Source: Bradyrhizobiaceae bacterium
GTDB taxonomy: Bacteria > Pseudomonadota > Alphaproteobacteria > Rhizobiales > Aestuariivirgaceae
DNA: 64,000 nt
Reading direction: 5' to 3'
NCBI GenBank assembly: GCA_947475225.1
Contig: CANJMQ010000002.1
Span: 1-64,000, forward strand
Shown here: positions 43,010 to 52,276 of the stretch, one piece after another
How the letters are laid out: every line of letters starts with the position of its first letter
Position numbering within the stretch: position 1 is the first letter of the stretch
The notes under the pieces: generated by a model
Seen by the model: the letters and a program-made list of their open reading frames with translations, nothing else
Told to the model about the DNA's origin: nothing
The model's database searches: none
Position numbers and translations under genes: made by a program

Positions 43010-43881
43010 AGCTGCAATCCGATCACGGCGGCAAGGATCGCCACGGCAATGCCAAGCAGCAAGCAGTCGGCGAACCCGGCCCGCCACGTGCTGAGCGACA
43101 GCGACTGGCCGCGATAGCCCCGGGCGATCATCGCCTCGTGGATGTTCTGGCCCATGTCGAGGCTGCGGGTGAACAACACGCCGGTCGCCGATCCGATCAT
43201 CTGGCGGCGGCGACGTCCGCTGGCTGGTGCCATGATCCGGCTGTGGTGCGCCTCCTGCATGTCCACGGCACCCTGCAGAAAAATGAAGATGTAGCGTTGC
43301 GTCATTGACAGCATGGCGACGATCACGGCAGGCACACCCAGCGTACTGAGCGCCTTGACCAGCTGCGGCCACGGAGTGGTCAGCACCAGCAGCAGTGCCA
43401 GCCCCGCCGCCGCCTCGGCACGCCCCACCAGCATCAGTGCGCTGCGCAGGCCAGTGTCGGTGATGCCCCAACCAAGCATCGGCAGCGTGGCGATCACCCG
43501 CCCGGGCACCAGGAAAATCGCCGGTGCGGCGATAAGGCCGGTGAAAGCGAGCACCGGCAGGCCAACCTGCAGGGCAAGGCGCCGCAGCGGAACCAGCGAG
43601 ACAACAGTCAGCACTGGAACCAGAAGCACGAGGCACCACACGGTTGCCAGGTGCTGCGCCCAGGTCGCGGCAATGATCAGCGCCAGCATGGCGCCGATCT
43701 TGAATCGCGGGTCTCGTCGTTGCAGCAGGCCACTGGCGGATGCAAACGCTTCCGCCTGCAGGGCGAATCTCAGGATGCGGGCGATATGCCCGCCGGACTG
43801 GTGCGGCTTGCGGCTGGAAATCACCGTGCGCCCACATGCGTCGAACGCCGGCTCGGCGCTCTGGTCAAGGCCGTCAGGCAT
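43006..43881 (-). CDS. Nickel/cobalt ECF transporter T-component (NikQ/CbiQ-like)
   Basis: Transmembrane protein with MTQRYIFIFLQGAVDMQEAHHSRIMAP...GVLFTRSLDMGQNIHEAMIARGYRG. Confidence 0.9.
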   Translation of the reverse strand: MPDGLDQSAEPAFDACGRTVISSRKPHQSGGHIARILRFALQAEAFASASGLLQRRDPRFKIGAMLALIIAATWAQHLATVWCLVLLVPVLTVVSLVPLRRLALQVGLPVLAFTGLIAAPAIFLVPGRVIATLPMLGWGITDTGLRSALMLVGRAEAAAGLALLLVLTTPWPQLVKALSTLGVPAVIVAMLSMTQRYIFIFLQGAVDMQEAHHSRIMAPASGRRRRQMIGSATGVLFTRSLDMGQNIHEAMIARGYRGQSLSLSTWRAGFADCLLLGIAVAILAAVIGLQL

Positions 43882-44935
43882 GTTGATTGCCGCGCTGCCT
43901 GGCCAAGCCAAGCACCGAGGTGAGCGCCAGATAGGCAAGGATGATCAGACCGACACCCGTGAAGGCCGAGAGCATGTAGCCCAGTGCCGCGCTTTTCAGG
44001 AATGAGGGGGCGTAATCCGGAATGGGCGCGGTCCAGATCGAGGACAGTCGTGCCAGGCCCTGGGGCACCGCTTTTGAAGGGGCGGCATCGAGTGAGGCTC
44101 CAGCCATCACGGCCCGGGCTGCTGGGTCGGCGAAGGCGTCAGCACTCCATTCGCCCCAGGCCGTTCCCGCGGCGAGCAGGCCGAGCGGACTTGCCACCAT
44201 GAGGACGCCGAGGATGAGCGCCAGTCCTCGCGCCGAAGTGGAGTGGCCGCGGGCTGCAAGGGCTTGGCGCTCCAGCAACTGCGGGTTCGATCGCTGCAGG
44301 AAGGCGATGATCCCCGCCGTCAGCAACATTTCCGCCAGCCCGGCAATCGTCAGGTGGCCGATCATCATGGCCGGAACGGCAATCGACAGCTGATAGGGTG
44401 CATAGAGAGGTGCGCCCGCCGCATCATGGAACAGCATCGGCTGCGCGCCGAACTCGACCGCTGCGGCAAGTGCCGAGACATTGATCGCCACATAGCCGGC
44501 CATTGCCGCAGCGACGAGACGGCGCGGCGAGGTGACGGCTGAAGCACCCGCCAGAAGGCTGTAGACGCCATAGGCGACGAATGAGCCCAATATCGCCATA
44601 TTCAGGCTATTTGCGCCAAAGGCTGTGAGCCCGCCGTCGCCGAAGAACAGCGCCTGGATGAATAGCGCCATGGAGATGGCGACCACAGCACCCCATGGCC
44701 CGAGCAGGATGGCGGCGATGGCCATGCCCGTGGCATGGCCGGTCGTGCCGCCCGGAAGCGGCAGGTTGAACATCATGATCACGAAGCAGAAGGCCGACAC
44801 GACCGATAGCAGTGGCACCAACCGGGTGTTCATGCCCTTGCCCAGCCGCCGTGTTGCAACGTACCAGAAGGGCAGTGCGGCCGCATAGGCCGCCGCGCAG
44901 GTACTGGGGGACAGATATCCGTCCGGAATATGCAA
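43874..44935 (-). CDS. Nickel/cobalt ECF S-component NikM/CbiM with C-terminal NikN/PDGLE-like extension; TTG start proposed
   Basis: HIPDGYLSPSTCAAAYAAALPFWYVA; TTG at 44935 would give MHIPDG; C-terminal IPDYAPSF...LGYMLSAFTGVGLIILAYL. Confidence 0.88.
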   Translation of the reverse strand: MHIPDGYLSPSTCAAAYAAALPFWYVATRRLGKGMNTRLVPLLSVVSAFCFVIMMFNLPLPGGTTGHATGMAIAAILLGPWGAVVAISMALFIQALFFGDGGLTAFGANSLNMAILGSFVAYGVYSLLAGASAVTSPRRLVAAAMAGYVAINVSALAAAVEFGAQPMLFHDAAGAPLYAPYQLSIAVPAMMIGHLTIAGLAEMLLTAGIIAFLQRSNPQLLERQALAARGHSTSARGLALILGVLMVASPLGLLAAGTAWGEWSADAFADPAARAVMAGASLDAAPSKAVPQGLARLSSIWTAPIPDYAPSFLKSAALGYMLSAFTGVGLIILAYLALTSVLGLARQRGNQHA

Positions 44936-45009
44936 GGATTGTCCCGCCGTTTGAAGTGTCTGATTTCGCGGGAGACTATGTTTCTCGGGTGCTGGCTGCA
45001 ACGGGAATA

Positions 45010-45031
45010 TGATGATTTTTAGAAAACATCA
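45010..45031. promoter_or_regulatory. Candidate NikR operator in the divergent nikM/nikR intergenic region
   Basis: TGATG-N12-CATCA with AT-rich near-palindromic centre (TGATGATTTTTAGAAAACATCA). Confidence 0.35.
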
Positions 45032-45099
45032 CACTGAGGTGGGTGCTCAGGCTGGACAGCCACCGGACGGCGGTCCAAGATTCGGCCAAACGCGAGGGC

Positions 45100-45621
45100 A
45101 TGCCGTTGGACCGCATTACCATAACCATCGAACCGGAGCTGCTTGCCGGGCTTGATGCCTTTGTCGAGGCCAAGGGCTATGCCGGACGTTCCGAGGCTCT
45201 CCGCGACCTTTTGCGCGAGCGTCTGAAGGCGGAGAGCACCGGGCAGGGCGGCGACGGCCAGTGCCTTGCAGCGCTCACCTATGTCTATGACCACCACAAG
45301 CGCCAGCTGTCGAACCGCCTGACCGATCTTCACCATGACCACCATGACCTGACGATCGCCACGATGCACGTTCACCTCGACCATGAATCCTGCCTCGAGG
45401 TCGCCGTGCTGCGCGGCGCGGTCGAGCAGGTGCGCAAGCTCTCGGAGAGCGTCATCAGCCAGCACGGGGTCCGCTACGGCCACACCCACTTCGTGCCCGC
45501 CAACATCGCCGTGCAGGCGCACCACCATCACGGGGAGCCGGCGGGAGATCATGGCCATTCGCATGGCGAGGGCCACGCCCATGAACACATCCGCACGCTG
45601 GTGGGGACCCAGAAGTCCTGA
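45100..45621 (+). CDS. nikR: Nickel-responsive regulator NikR with His-rich C-terminal tail
   Basis: MPLDRITITIEPELLAGLDAFVEAKGYAGRSEALRDLLRERL ribbon-helix-helix; YVYDHHKRQLSNRLTDLHHDHHD; tail HHHHGEPAGDHGHSHGEGHAHEH. Confidence 0.93.
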   Translation: MPLDRITITIEPELLAGLDAFVEAKGYAGRSEALRDLLRERLKAESTGQGGDGQCLAALTYVYDHHKRQLSNRLTDLHHDHHDLTIATMHVHLDHESCLEVAVLRGAVEQVRKLSESVISQHGVRYGHTHFVPANIAVQAHHHHGEPAGDHGHSHGEGHAHEHIRTLVGTQKS

Positions 45622-45892
45622 GCCAACGCCTCATGCCCTCAGCACCGCGTCCGCGCTGCCTCGGCTGGACCACTCTTGACCGCCATAGTGTACAATGTAA
45701 TTAAATCAAAGATTGAACAATGTCCTTGAGCCTCAAGGAAATACGGCCGCCTAAGTAGAAACCGCATTACAGAGTCGCTCAGGCTTGAATAATACCCTAT
45801 CAGGTTGCGGGTACCTGCTCCCTCTTCAGTCAGGCGTTCTCCTGAGCGCGCATGACGACGGGGAGCAATGCCCTGTGCAAAAGGGACCTGGC

Positions 45893-47266
45893 GTGCGGAC
45901 GTTTTTTGCTTTCGTTCTGGCGATCATCATTCTTGCCATGCCTGCCATGGCAGGCAGCAATCAGCCCAACGGCGCTTACGGCTACATCACCATCGATCGC
46001 ACGACGCCAGAAAAACATCTCGCTACGTTCCTCGCCGCAGTGGACCGCACCGAGCTGCGCATGATGGCACGTGAATGGGCGCGCAACTTTTATGATGCTT
46101 GGTTGTATCCCGAGATCAGCGACCAGGAGACCGCGGAGATCGAACTCCTGAAGAAGGACGTCCTCGACTCGATGGACCTCTCGGGCCTGCCGGAGTGGCG
46201 GCGGGAATCCGCGGGGCTCGAGACTGCATTCATGCTGTGGGAGATCCTCAAGGCCGAGGGCGTTACCAAGAACACCGCGTTCCGCAAGATGCGCGACGGG
46301 CTGTGGGTGATTCCCGGAACCTACATCCAGGTCGGCACCATTGGTTCAGGGATGCGCATGGGCGATGTGGTTTTCACCGCCGACATGGTGGCCAATGTAC
46401 CGTCGCTTTATGACGCGATCGTCGGCACGGGCAACACCCAAGGCTTCAGTCCCTACCGGTATTTTACTGAAACACCCGGGGGGCTGATGCCGCCGCGCTG
46501 GGCCGGTGTCTCGCAGAAACTGCCCGCCTTCCTGCGCTGGGACTTTGGCTCAAACACCGTCTTCCAGTGGATCATCGCGGTACTGATCTTGTTGGCGGTA
46601 CTGGCGATCTCCGTGGCCGTAGGCAATATCTTCCGCAAGCGTGGACTGAGCTGGTTCGCTGAGGCCGTGACGCTCGGCCTCCTGTCGCTCTATGCCACCA
46701 CCATTGTCATCGATCAGGCAGGGCTGTCCGGCTCCGGGGCGACGTTCATGACGCTGGTCTTCATGACGCTGTTCTATGGTGCCATGATCGTCTGTGTGCT
46801 GATCGTTGGCGAGTGGGTTGGCAACTGGCTTTCCACCGGGTTGATGAAATCCGACAAGACCTTCGACACCAGCATCGTCCATCTGGCCACCCGCATCGTC
46901 TCGGCGATGGCGGCACTTGGCATCGTGATCTATGGAATCAGTGCGGCGGGCGTGCCGGTCTATGGCATCATCGCGGGCTTCGGCGTCGGCGGCCTCGCCG
47001 TGGCGCTCGCTGCCAAGCCGACGCTGGAGAACATCCTGGCCGGTGTCATCTTGTTTCTTGACGGATCGATCAAGGTCGGTGACACGATCGACTCGAGCCC
47101 GCTGTCGGGCACCATCGAGGACATCGGCATGCGCTCCACCCGCATCCGCGCGCAGGATGGGGGACTGATTACCGTCACCAATTCGGAACTGGCCGACAAG
47201 GTCATCAAGAACGTGTCGCGCCGCGTGACGCGGCCCGACGGGGGGAGTTCCACCAGCGCCCCGTAA
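45893..47266 (+). CDS. MscS-family mechanosensitive channel-like protein with long N-terminal domain (upstream start at 45785 possible)
   Basis: YGIIAGFGVGGLAVALAAKPTLENILAGVILFLDGSIKVGDTID...IGMRSTRIRAQDGGLITVTNSELAD. Confidence 0.9.
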   Translation: MRTFFAFVLAIIILAMPAMAGSNQPNGAYGYITIDRTTPEKHLATFLAAVDRTELRMMAREWARNFYDAWLYPEISDQETAEIELLKKDVLDSMDLSGLPEWRRESAGLETAFMLWEILKAEGVTKNTAFRKMRDGLWVIPGTYIQVGTIGSGMRMGDVVFTADMVANVPSLYDAIVGTGNTQGFSPYRYFTETPGGLMPPRWAGVSQKLPAFLRWDFGSNTVFQWIIAVLILLAVLAISVAVGNIFRKRGLSWFAEAVTLGLLSLYATTIVIDQAGLSGSGATFMTLVFMTLFYGAMIVCVLIVGEWVGNWLSTGLMKSDKTFDTSIVHLATRIVSAMAALGIVIYGISAAGVPVYGIIAGFGVGGLAVALAAKPTLENILAGVILFLDGSIKVGDTIDSSPLSGTIEDIGMRSTRIRAQDGGLITVTNSELADKVIKNVSRRVTRPDGGSSTSAP

Positions 47267-47309
47267 ATTCGAACGTGCCTGCCAAACCTGAAAAAAAGGA
47301 AGAGACAAG

Positions 47310-47618
47310 ATGGACTACAAGACCGACATCGCCAAATACACCGGTTCGATCAACGACAAGGCTGTCGATGCCATCGTCAAGTTCTGCGGCATTGCCCTGC
47401 AGTCGCGCGATGCTTCTCTCGTTGCCTGCACAGACGAAGCGGAAGTGGACCGTATTCGCAAGGGCTTCGCCACCAAGATGCTTGGCCTCGACGTGACTGA
47501 AAGCGACAAGGTCATCAAGCAGATCTGCGAGAAGATGAAGGCGGACAAGAACAAGAGCCGCGTCACCTTCTACTATCTGATGGCCGAGGCCAGCGGCAAG
47601 ATCGGCGCCCTCGCCTGA
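47310..47618 (+). CDS. DUF2853 family protein
   Basis: MDYKTDIAKYTGSINDKAVDAIVKFCGIALQSRDASLVACTDEAEVDRIRKGF. Confidence 0.8.
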   Translation: MDYKTDIAKYTGSINDKAVDAIVKFCGIALQSRDASLVACTDEAEVDRIRKGFATKMLGLDVTESDKVIKQICEKMKADKNKSRVTFYYLMAEASGKIGALA

Positions 47619-47627
47619 TTGCCTGTG

Positions 47628-47674
47628 GGGCCGGCTTAATCCGACGGGACGCAGGTTCCGCCGGAGGCCGGCCC
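47628..47674. terminator. Long-loop hairpin between convergent genes
   Basis: GGGCCGGC (47628-47635) and GCCGGCCC (47667-47674) arms, CTCTTCC downstream. Confidence 0.4.
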
Positions 47675-47691
47675 TCTTCCCTGCAGATATC

Positions 47692-48150
47692 TCAGTCGTC
47701 CAGTTGGATGGAATAGAGCCGCCCGAAGAAGCTGACGAGCACCGCCGTCGACCAGCCGAGACAGAAGACTCCCGACATCGCGATCATAGGTGCCAGCATG
47801 CGCCAGCGGTCATCGACGTCGACGCGGGTGAGCCCCAGCGAGGTGTAGTTCTCGAGCGAATAATAAACGCCCTCGCGAAAAGCCGGGATCGCACCGGTGG
47901 TATATATGAACAGGCCCCATGCAAAATTGGTCAGCATGTGCAACGTGAACAACAGCATCATGGCGGCGAGGATGAGGAACATCGACTGGTGATAGCGCAG
48001 CTTGCTGATGTCCCTGATGGGAAATTTCTCGCGGAAAAACGAGATTGCCACGTGCAGGCCCATCAGGTGGAAGGCGACGATCACCATGAAGCCGATAATG
48101 GAAAGCCCGAAGGATTCCAGAACAAGGGTTTGGTCGTAACTCGGCTGCAT
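47692..48150 (-). CDS. Ion-channel-like membrane protein with non-canonical pore loop
   Basis: AFREGVYYSLENYTSLGLTRVDV...WRMLAPMIAMSGVFCLGWSTAVLVSFFGRLY resembles two-TM channel topology but lacks GYG. Confidence 0.65.
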   Translation of the reverse strand: MQPSYDQTLVLESFGLSIIGFMVIVAFHLMGLHVAISFFREKFPIRDISKLRYHQSMFLILAAMMLLFTLHMLTNFAWGLFIYTTGAIPAFREGVYYSLENYTSLGLTRVDVDDRWRMLAPMIAMSGVFCLGWSTAVLVSFFGRLYSIQLDD

Positions 48151-48306
48151 GGCTTATTCCTAACACGACCAGTTGCTCGCGCGGAAGTGTGGTTGGGAGC
48201 TGCCCCGGTATGCCTCCAGGGCGCGACGTTATGGCGTCTCACCTGATCTTTTCTCGGTCGCTTTTTGCAGCTACAAGGCGAAATTGAACGGTATTCCGGG
48301 AACCTG

Positions 48307-48834
48307 ATGAAAATTCGACTGCCTGTCCTGATCATGGCCATGATCGCGGCGCAAGTTATCTGCGCTCTCGTATTTTTCGTCGATGTGATGAGGGACGTGG
48401 CTGCGCTTGGTGGTCCCGATTGGAGCATGCTTCCGGAGGCACTCGCAAGCCTTGCCTTGTTTTTCGGCATCGCCTTCGAGGGGGTCTTTCTGGTGCACCT
48501 GCTGCGGCGCAAGGCCAGCCTCGAGCGCAGCGTGGGGCTCGCTTCGTCGGCGCTTCAGGGGGTGATCGAAAGCCACTTTGATGAATGGAAGCTGACGGCC
48601 AGTGAGCGTGACGTGGCTAGCCTGATGGTAAAGGGCCTCAGCATCTCCGAAATTGCCGGCGTGCGCGGTTCGGCGGAGGGCACCGTTAAGGCCCATCTGA
48701 ACGCCATTTACCGCAAGGCCAATGCCCGCAACCGTGCCGAGGTGCTGAGCCACATCATGGATGCGATGATCGATAAGCCGCTGCTGACGCCTGAGCCCGA
48801 AGCGCAGATCGACTCGCGCAGCCTCGCCACCTAA
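48307..48834 (+). CDS. LuxR-type HTH regulator with N-terminal transmembrane segments
   Basis: Two hydrophobic N-terminal segments; LTASERDVASLMVKGLSISEIAGVRGSAEGTVKAHLNAIYRKANARNRAEVLSHI. Confidence 0.85.
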   Translation: MKIRLPVLIMAMIAAQVICALVFFVDVMRDVAALGGPDWSMLPEALASLALFFGIAFEGVFLVHLLRRKASLERSVGLASSALQGVIESHFDEWKLTASERDVASLMVKGLSISEIAGVRGSAEGTVKAHLNAIYRKANARNRAEVLSHIMDAMIDKPLLTPEPEAQIDSRSLAT

Positions 48835-48968
48835 CCGTTACCATCCGTTCACTGTCACGCCCTTGCCGGATTTCGATTCATTGGGGAGCAGCAATTCGGG
48901 GATTGGGTTTCCCCTGCTTGCAGGGCCTGTCGATTTCCGTTGCCTCGGCACCGCTCGCCAGCATGGCT

Positions 48969-49103
48969 TCATCCACCGGGTCCGATGGTGGCGACGGGGC
49001 TGACCAACATGCTGCCCATTCCCGTCAGCATGTCTTTGGCCATCACGGCAAAGCTGGCTTCGTCTTCCGCCACCAGCAGGCGATTTTCATTCAGCCAGGG
49101 CAT
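48969..49103 (-). pseudogene. Response-regulator receiver domain N-terminal remnant
   Basis: MPWLNENRLLVAEDEASFAVMAKDMLTGMGSMLVSPVATIGPGG, then stop. Confidence 0.45.
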
Positions 49104-49300
49104 GACAGTCATCCTGGATCCAAAATTGGCGATCCGGTGACAGAGGCCACACTCAAGGGATGGAAGCCAAGTGATACGCTCTCGCACGGGTGGCGGCGCC
49201 CCTTTCGCGCGCCATTGCCCGGTGAAGGGTGAGAGCGTAGGTTGACTGGCGGGCTTTTTGCCGAGCGGAATTGTCTGCCCGGCAGCAGCGTTGAGGCACC

Positions 49301-49606
49301 ATGCATCTTGTCCGGTTCTACCTTCCCCTGCGCGACAACACCGGGGAGGCGTTCCCTTCTCAGATGTTGGCGGACGTGTCGGCGGAACTCTCGGGCCGAT
49401 TTGGTGGGGTGACCGCGCATCTACTGTCGCCAGCCAGCGGGCTGTGGCGCGACGGTGGCGACGTGCATGCTGATGACGTTGTGATCTTCGAGGTGTTCAC
49501 CGAGAAGGTGGACCGTGGCTGGTGGACCTCCTATCGCGAGCGGCTGGCGCGCGACTTTCGGCAGAAGAGTATCCTGATGCTGCTGCAGCCCGTCGAGGTC
49601 ATCTGA
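49301..49606 (+). CDS. Hypothetical protein
   Basis: Coherent 101-aa ORF in an otherwise open gap; MHLVRFYLPLRDNTGEAFPSQMLADVSAELSGRFGG. Confidence 0.5.
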   Translation: MHLVRFYLPLRDNTGEAFPSQMLADVSAELSGRFGGVTAHLLSPASGLWRDGGDVHADDVVIFEVFTEKVDRGWWTSYRERLARDFRQKSILMLLQPVEVI

Positions 49607-49616
49607 AGTCGCAAGG

Positions 49617-51110
49617 TTAGCTGTTGAAGGTGTTCGCGTATCGTCTGCGCAGTTCCGCCTTCTGCACCTTGCCCATGGCATTGCGCGGCAGCTCGGCCAC
49701 TTCGAAGATGCGCTTGGGCATCTTGAACTTCGCAAGCGAGCCTGAAAGTGCGGCGATGATATCCGCTTCGGGCACAAGCTTCGACTTCGCTGTCACCACG
49801 GCAACAACGCCCTCGCCGAAATCCGGGTGCGGTACGCCGATGACGGCACTCTCGCCCACGCCCGGCATCGCATTGAGCACTTCCTCGATTTCCTTGGGGT
49901 AGACGTTAAATCCACCGGTGATGATCAGGTCCTTGGCGCGACCGACGATGGTGACTCGGCCCTCAGGGTCAATGGTGCCCACGTCGCCGGTGATAAACCA
50001 GCCATCGGTGGTGAAGTCCTCGCGCGTCTTCTCTGGCATGCGCCAGTAGCCCTTGAAGACGTTGGGGCCCTTCACGTCGATGACCCCTGGCTGTTCGCCT
50101 CTGATGCGCACCGAGATGCCCGGCAGCGCGAAGCCCACCGTGCCGGGCACACGCGCACCATCATAGGGGTTGGAGGTGATCATGCCTGTCTCGGTCATGC
50201 CATAGCGTTCGAGAATGCCGTGGCCCGTTCTGGCGGAGAATTCGCCATGGGTTTCGGCGAGGAGTGGTGCCGAGCCTGAGATGAACAGCCGCATGCTGCG
50301 CACGGCTTCTTTCGTGAATCCCGGTTCAGCCAGCAGGCGCGTGTAGAAGGTCGGCACGCCCATCAGCAGCGTTGCCTCCGGCATGGCGGCGAGGATCGCC
50401 TTGGCGTCGAACTTGCCGAACCAGACTATAGATGCCGCGGAGAGAAACGCGGTGTTGAGCGCCACGAAGAGTCCATGCACATGGAAGATGGGAAGGGCAT
50501 GGAGCAGCCTATCGCCCGGCGTCATACGCCAGAGGTCGACCAGCGTCTCCGCATTGGATGCCAGGTTGTCGTGGGTGATCATCGCGCCCTTGGAACGGCC
50601 TGTCGTTCCTGAGGTGTAGAGAAGGCCCGCGATATCGTCCGCGGTGCGGGCCACCGTCTCGTGGCGCTCGTCCATGCCCGCCGCCATCGTGGCGAGCGAG
50701 CCAACACCCTCGGCATCAAGGTTCACAACAGCGAAGATACCGCATCTGTCGGCAAGAGTCCGCATCTCCGCCTGGCGTGACGGATCGCAGACGACCAGCT
50801 TTGGCTCCGCATCCTCGACGAAATAGGCAACCTCCGTTGCGGTGTAGGCGATGTTGAGTGGCTGGTAGACAGCACCCACCTTCAGCACCGCGAGATAGAG
50901 CAGCACATTGGCGATGGACTTTTCCACCTGTACCGTCACCCGGTCGCCGGGTTCAACGCCCAGCGCGTTGAGCGCATTGGCATAGCGTGCGGCACCGCGT
51001 GCGAGATCACCGAAGGTGAGGCTGGTACGATCAGCGCAGCGGATCGCCACTCGCGCGTCATTGGCCTCGAAGATGCGCTCGAAGCGCGCATAGAGATTGC
51101 CGTTGCTCAT
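49617..51110 (-). CDS. Malonyl-CoA synthetase-like acyl-CoA synthetase
   Basis: AGLLYTSGTTGRSKGAMITHDNL; ERYGMTETGMITSNPYDGARVPGTVGFALPG. Confidence 0.9.
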   Translation of the reverse strand: MSNGNLYARFERIFEANDARVAIRCADRTSLTFGDLARGAARYANALNALGVEPGDRVTVQVEKSIANVLLYLAVLKVGAVYQPLNIAYTATEVAYFVEDAEPKLVVCDPSRQAEMRTLADRCGIFAVVNLDAEGVGSLATMAAGMDERHETVARTADDIAGLLYTSGTTGRSKGAMITHDNLASNAETLVDLWRMTPGDRLLHALPIFHVHGLFVALNTAFLSAASIVWFGKFDAKAILAAMPEATLLMGVPTFYTRLLAEPGFTKEAVRSMRLFISGSAPLLAETHGEFSARTGHGILERYGMTETGMITSNPYDGARVPGTVGFALPGISVRIRGEQPGVIDVKGPNVFKGYWRMPEKTREDFTTDGWFITGDVGTIDPEGRVTIVGRAKDLIITGGFNVYPKEIEEVLNAMPGVGESAVIGVPHPDFGEGVVAVVTAKSKLVPEADIIAALSGSLAKFKMPKRIFEVAELPRNAMGKVQKAELRRRYANTFNS

Positions 51111-52276
51111 GCTTCGAGGAAGGCCTTCATGCGCTTCAAGGCTTCCGCCAGGTCCGTCTCGCTCGCGGCATAAGAGAGCCGCATGAAGCCCTTGCCGTTC
51201 TGGCCGAAGCTTTCACCGAAGATCAGCGCCACATAGGCCTTGTCGAGCAGTTCGCGTGCAAGATCGCGTGACTGCCAGCCGGTGCCGGTGATGTTGGGGA
51301 AGGCATAGAAGGCGCCACCCGGTATGCGGCAGCGCACGCCCCTGATGTCGTTCAACCCCTTCACCACCATGTCGCGGCGCTTCTGGAAGCTCTGGCGGAA
51401 GCGCTCGATCTCGTCCATCGGCCCGGTGATTGCCGCCAGTCCCGCCATCTGGGTGGCAACGCTGGTGCAGGAATGGTCGACCGTGATGAGCTTCTTTACG
51501 TATTCGATCAGGTGCTTCGGCCAGATGCCGAAGCCAAGGCGCCAGCCGGTCATCGCGAATGTCTTCGACCAGCCGTCGAGGATGATGGTGCGGTCGCGCA
51601 GTTCCGGGAAGGACAGGAAGCTCACGAAGTCCACCCCGTCATAGACCTGATGACTGTAGATCTCGTCCGACAGGATGGCGACGTTCGGGAACTTCGCCAA
51701 CCCATGCGCCAGCTTGGTGATCTCCGCGCGCGACACAACCCCACCCGTGGGGTTGGCCGGCGAGTTGATGATGATGAGGCGCGTGGCCGGCGTGATGAGC
51801 GAGAGTACTTCCTCAGCATCGAAGCCGAAGTCCTTCTCCTCGCGGATGGGATAGGGCACCGCTGTCGCACCACTCGAGCGCGCCGCATCACGGTAGGGCG
51901 GGAAGCCCGGATCGGGGTAGAGGATTTCCGTGCCTGGCCCGCCGAACATCTGGCAGGCGAAATAGAAGGTCACCTTGCCGCCCGGTACGATGACGATCTC
52001 GTCACCGGTGATGGCGGCGCTGAAGCGCTTGCCCACATATTGCGCCACGGCGTCGCGCAGCACGGGCAAGCCTTGTGGGCTGGTGTAGCCATGCGGGCCG
52101 TCGCGCACCGCCTTCTCGGCGGCCTCGAGGATGTGCTTCGGCGGCTGGAAGTCCGGCTGGCCGATGCCGAGGTTGATGACCGGGTGGCCCTTGGCTTTGA
52201 GCGCATTGGCACGGTCGAGAACGGTGAAGGCGGTTTCTTCTTCGATGGCCGCCACGGCAGGATTGATCTTCAGCAT
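51107..52276 (-). CDS. Class I/II PLP-dependent aminotransferase
   Basis: VINLGIGQPDFQPPKHILEAAEKAV; IINSPANPTGGVVSRAEI; LDGWSKTFAMTGWRLGF. Confidence 0.93.
   Translation of the reverse strand: MLKINPAVAAIEEETAFTVLDRANALKAKGHPVINLGIGQPDFQPPKHILEAAEKAVRDGPHGYTSPQGLPVLRDAVAQYVGKRFSAAITGDEIVIVPGGKVTFYFACQMFGGPGTEILYPDPGFPPYRDAARSSGATAVPYPIREEKDFGFDAEEVLSLITPATRLIIINSPANPTGGVVSRAEITKLAHGLAKFPNVAILSDEIYSHQVYDGVDFVSFLSFPELRDRTIILDGWSKTFAMTGWRLGFGIWPKHLIEYVKKLITVDHSCTSVATQMAGLAAITGPMDEIERFRQSFQKRRDMVVKGLNDIRGVRCRIPGGAFYAFPNITGTGWQSRDLARELLDKAYVALIFGESFGQNGKGFMRLSYAASETDLAEALKRMKAFLEA

Noticed and set aside
43010-43837. N-terminal extension of the NikO ORF
   Set aside because: Overlaps the T-component gene; the ATPase begins at GTG 43009.
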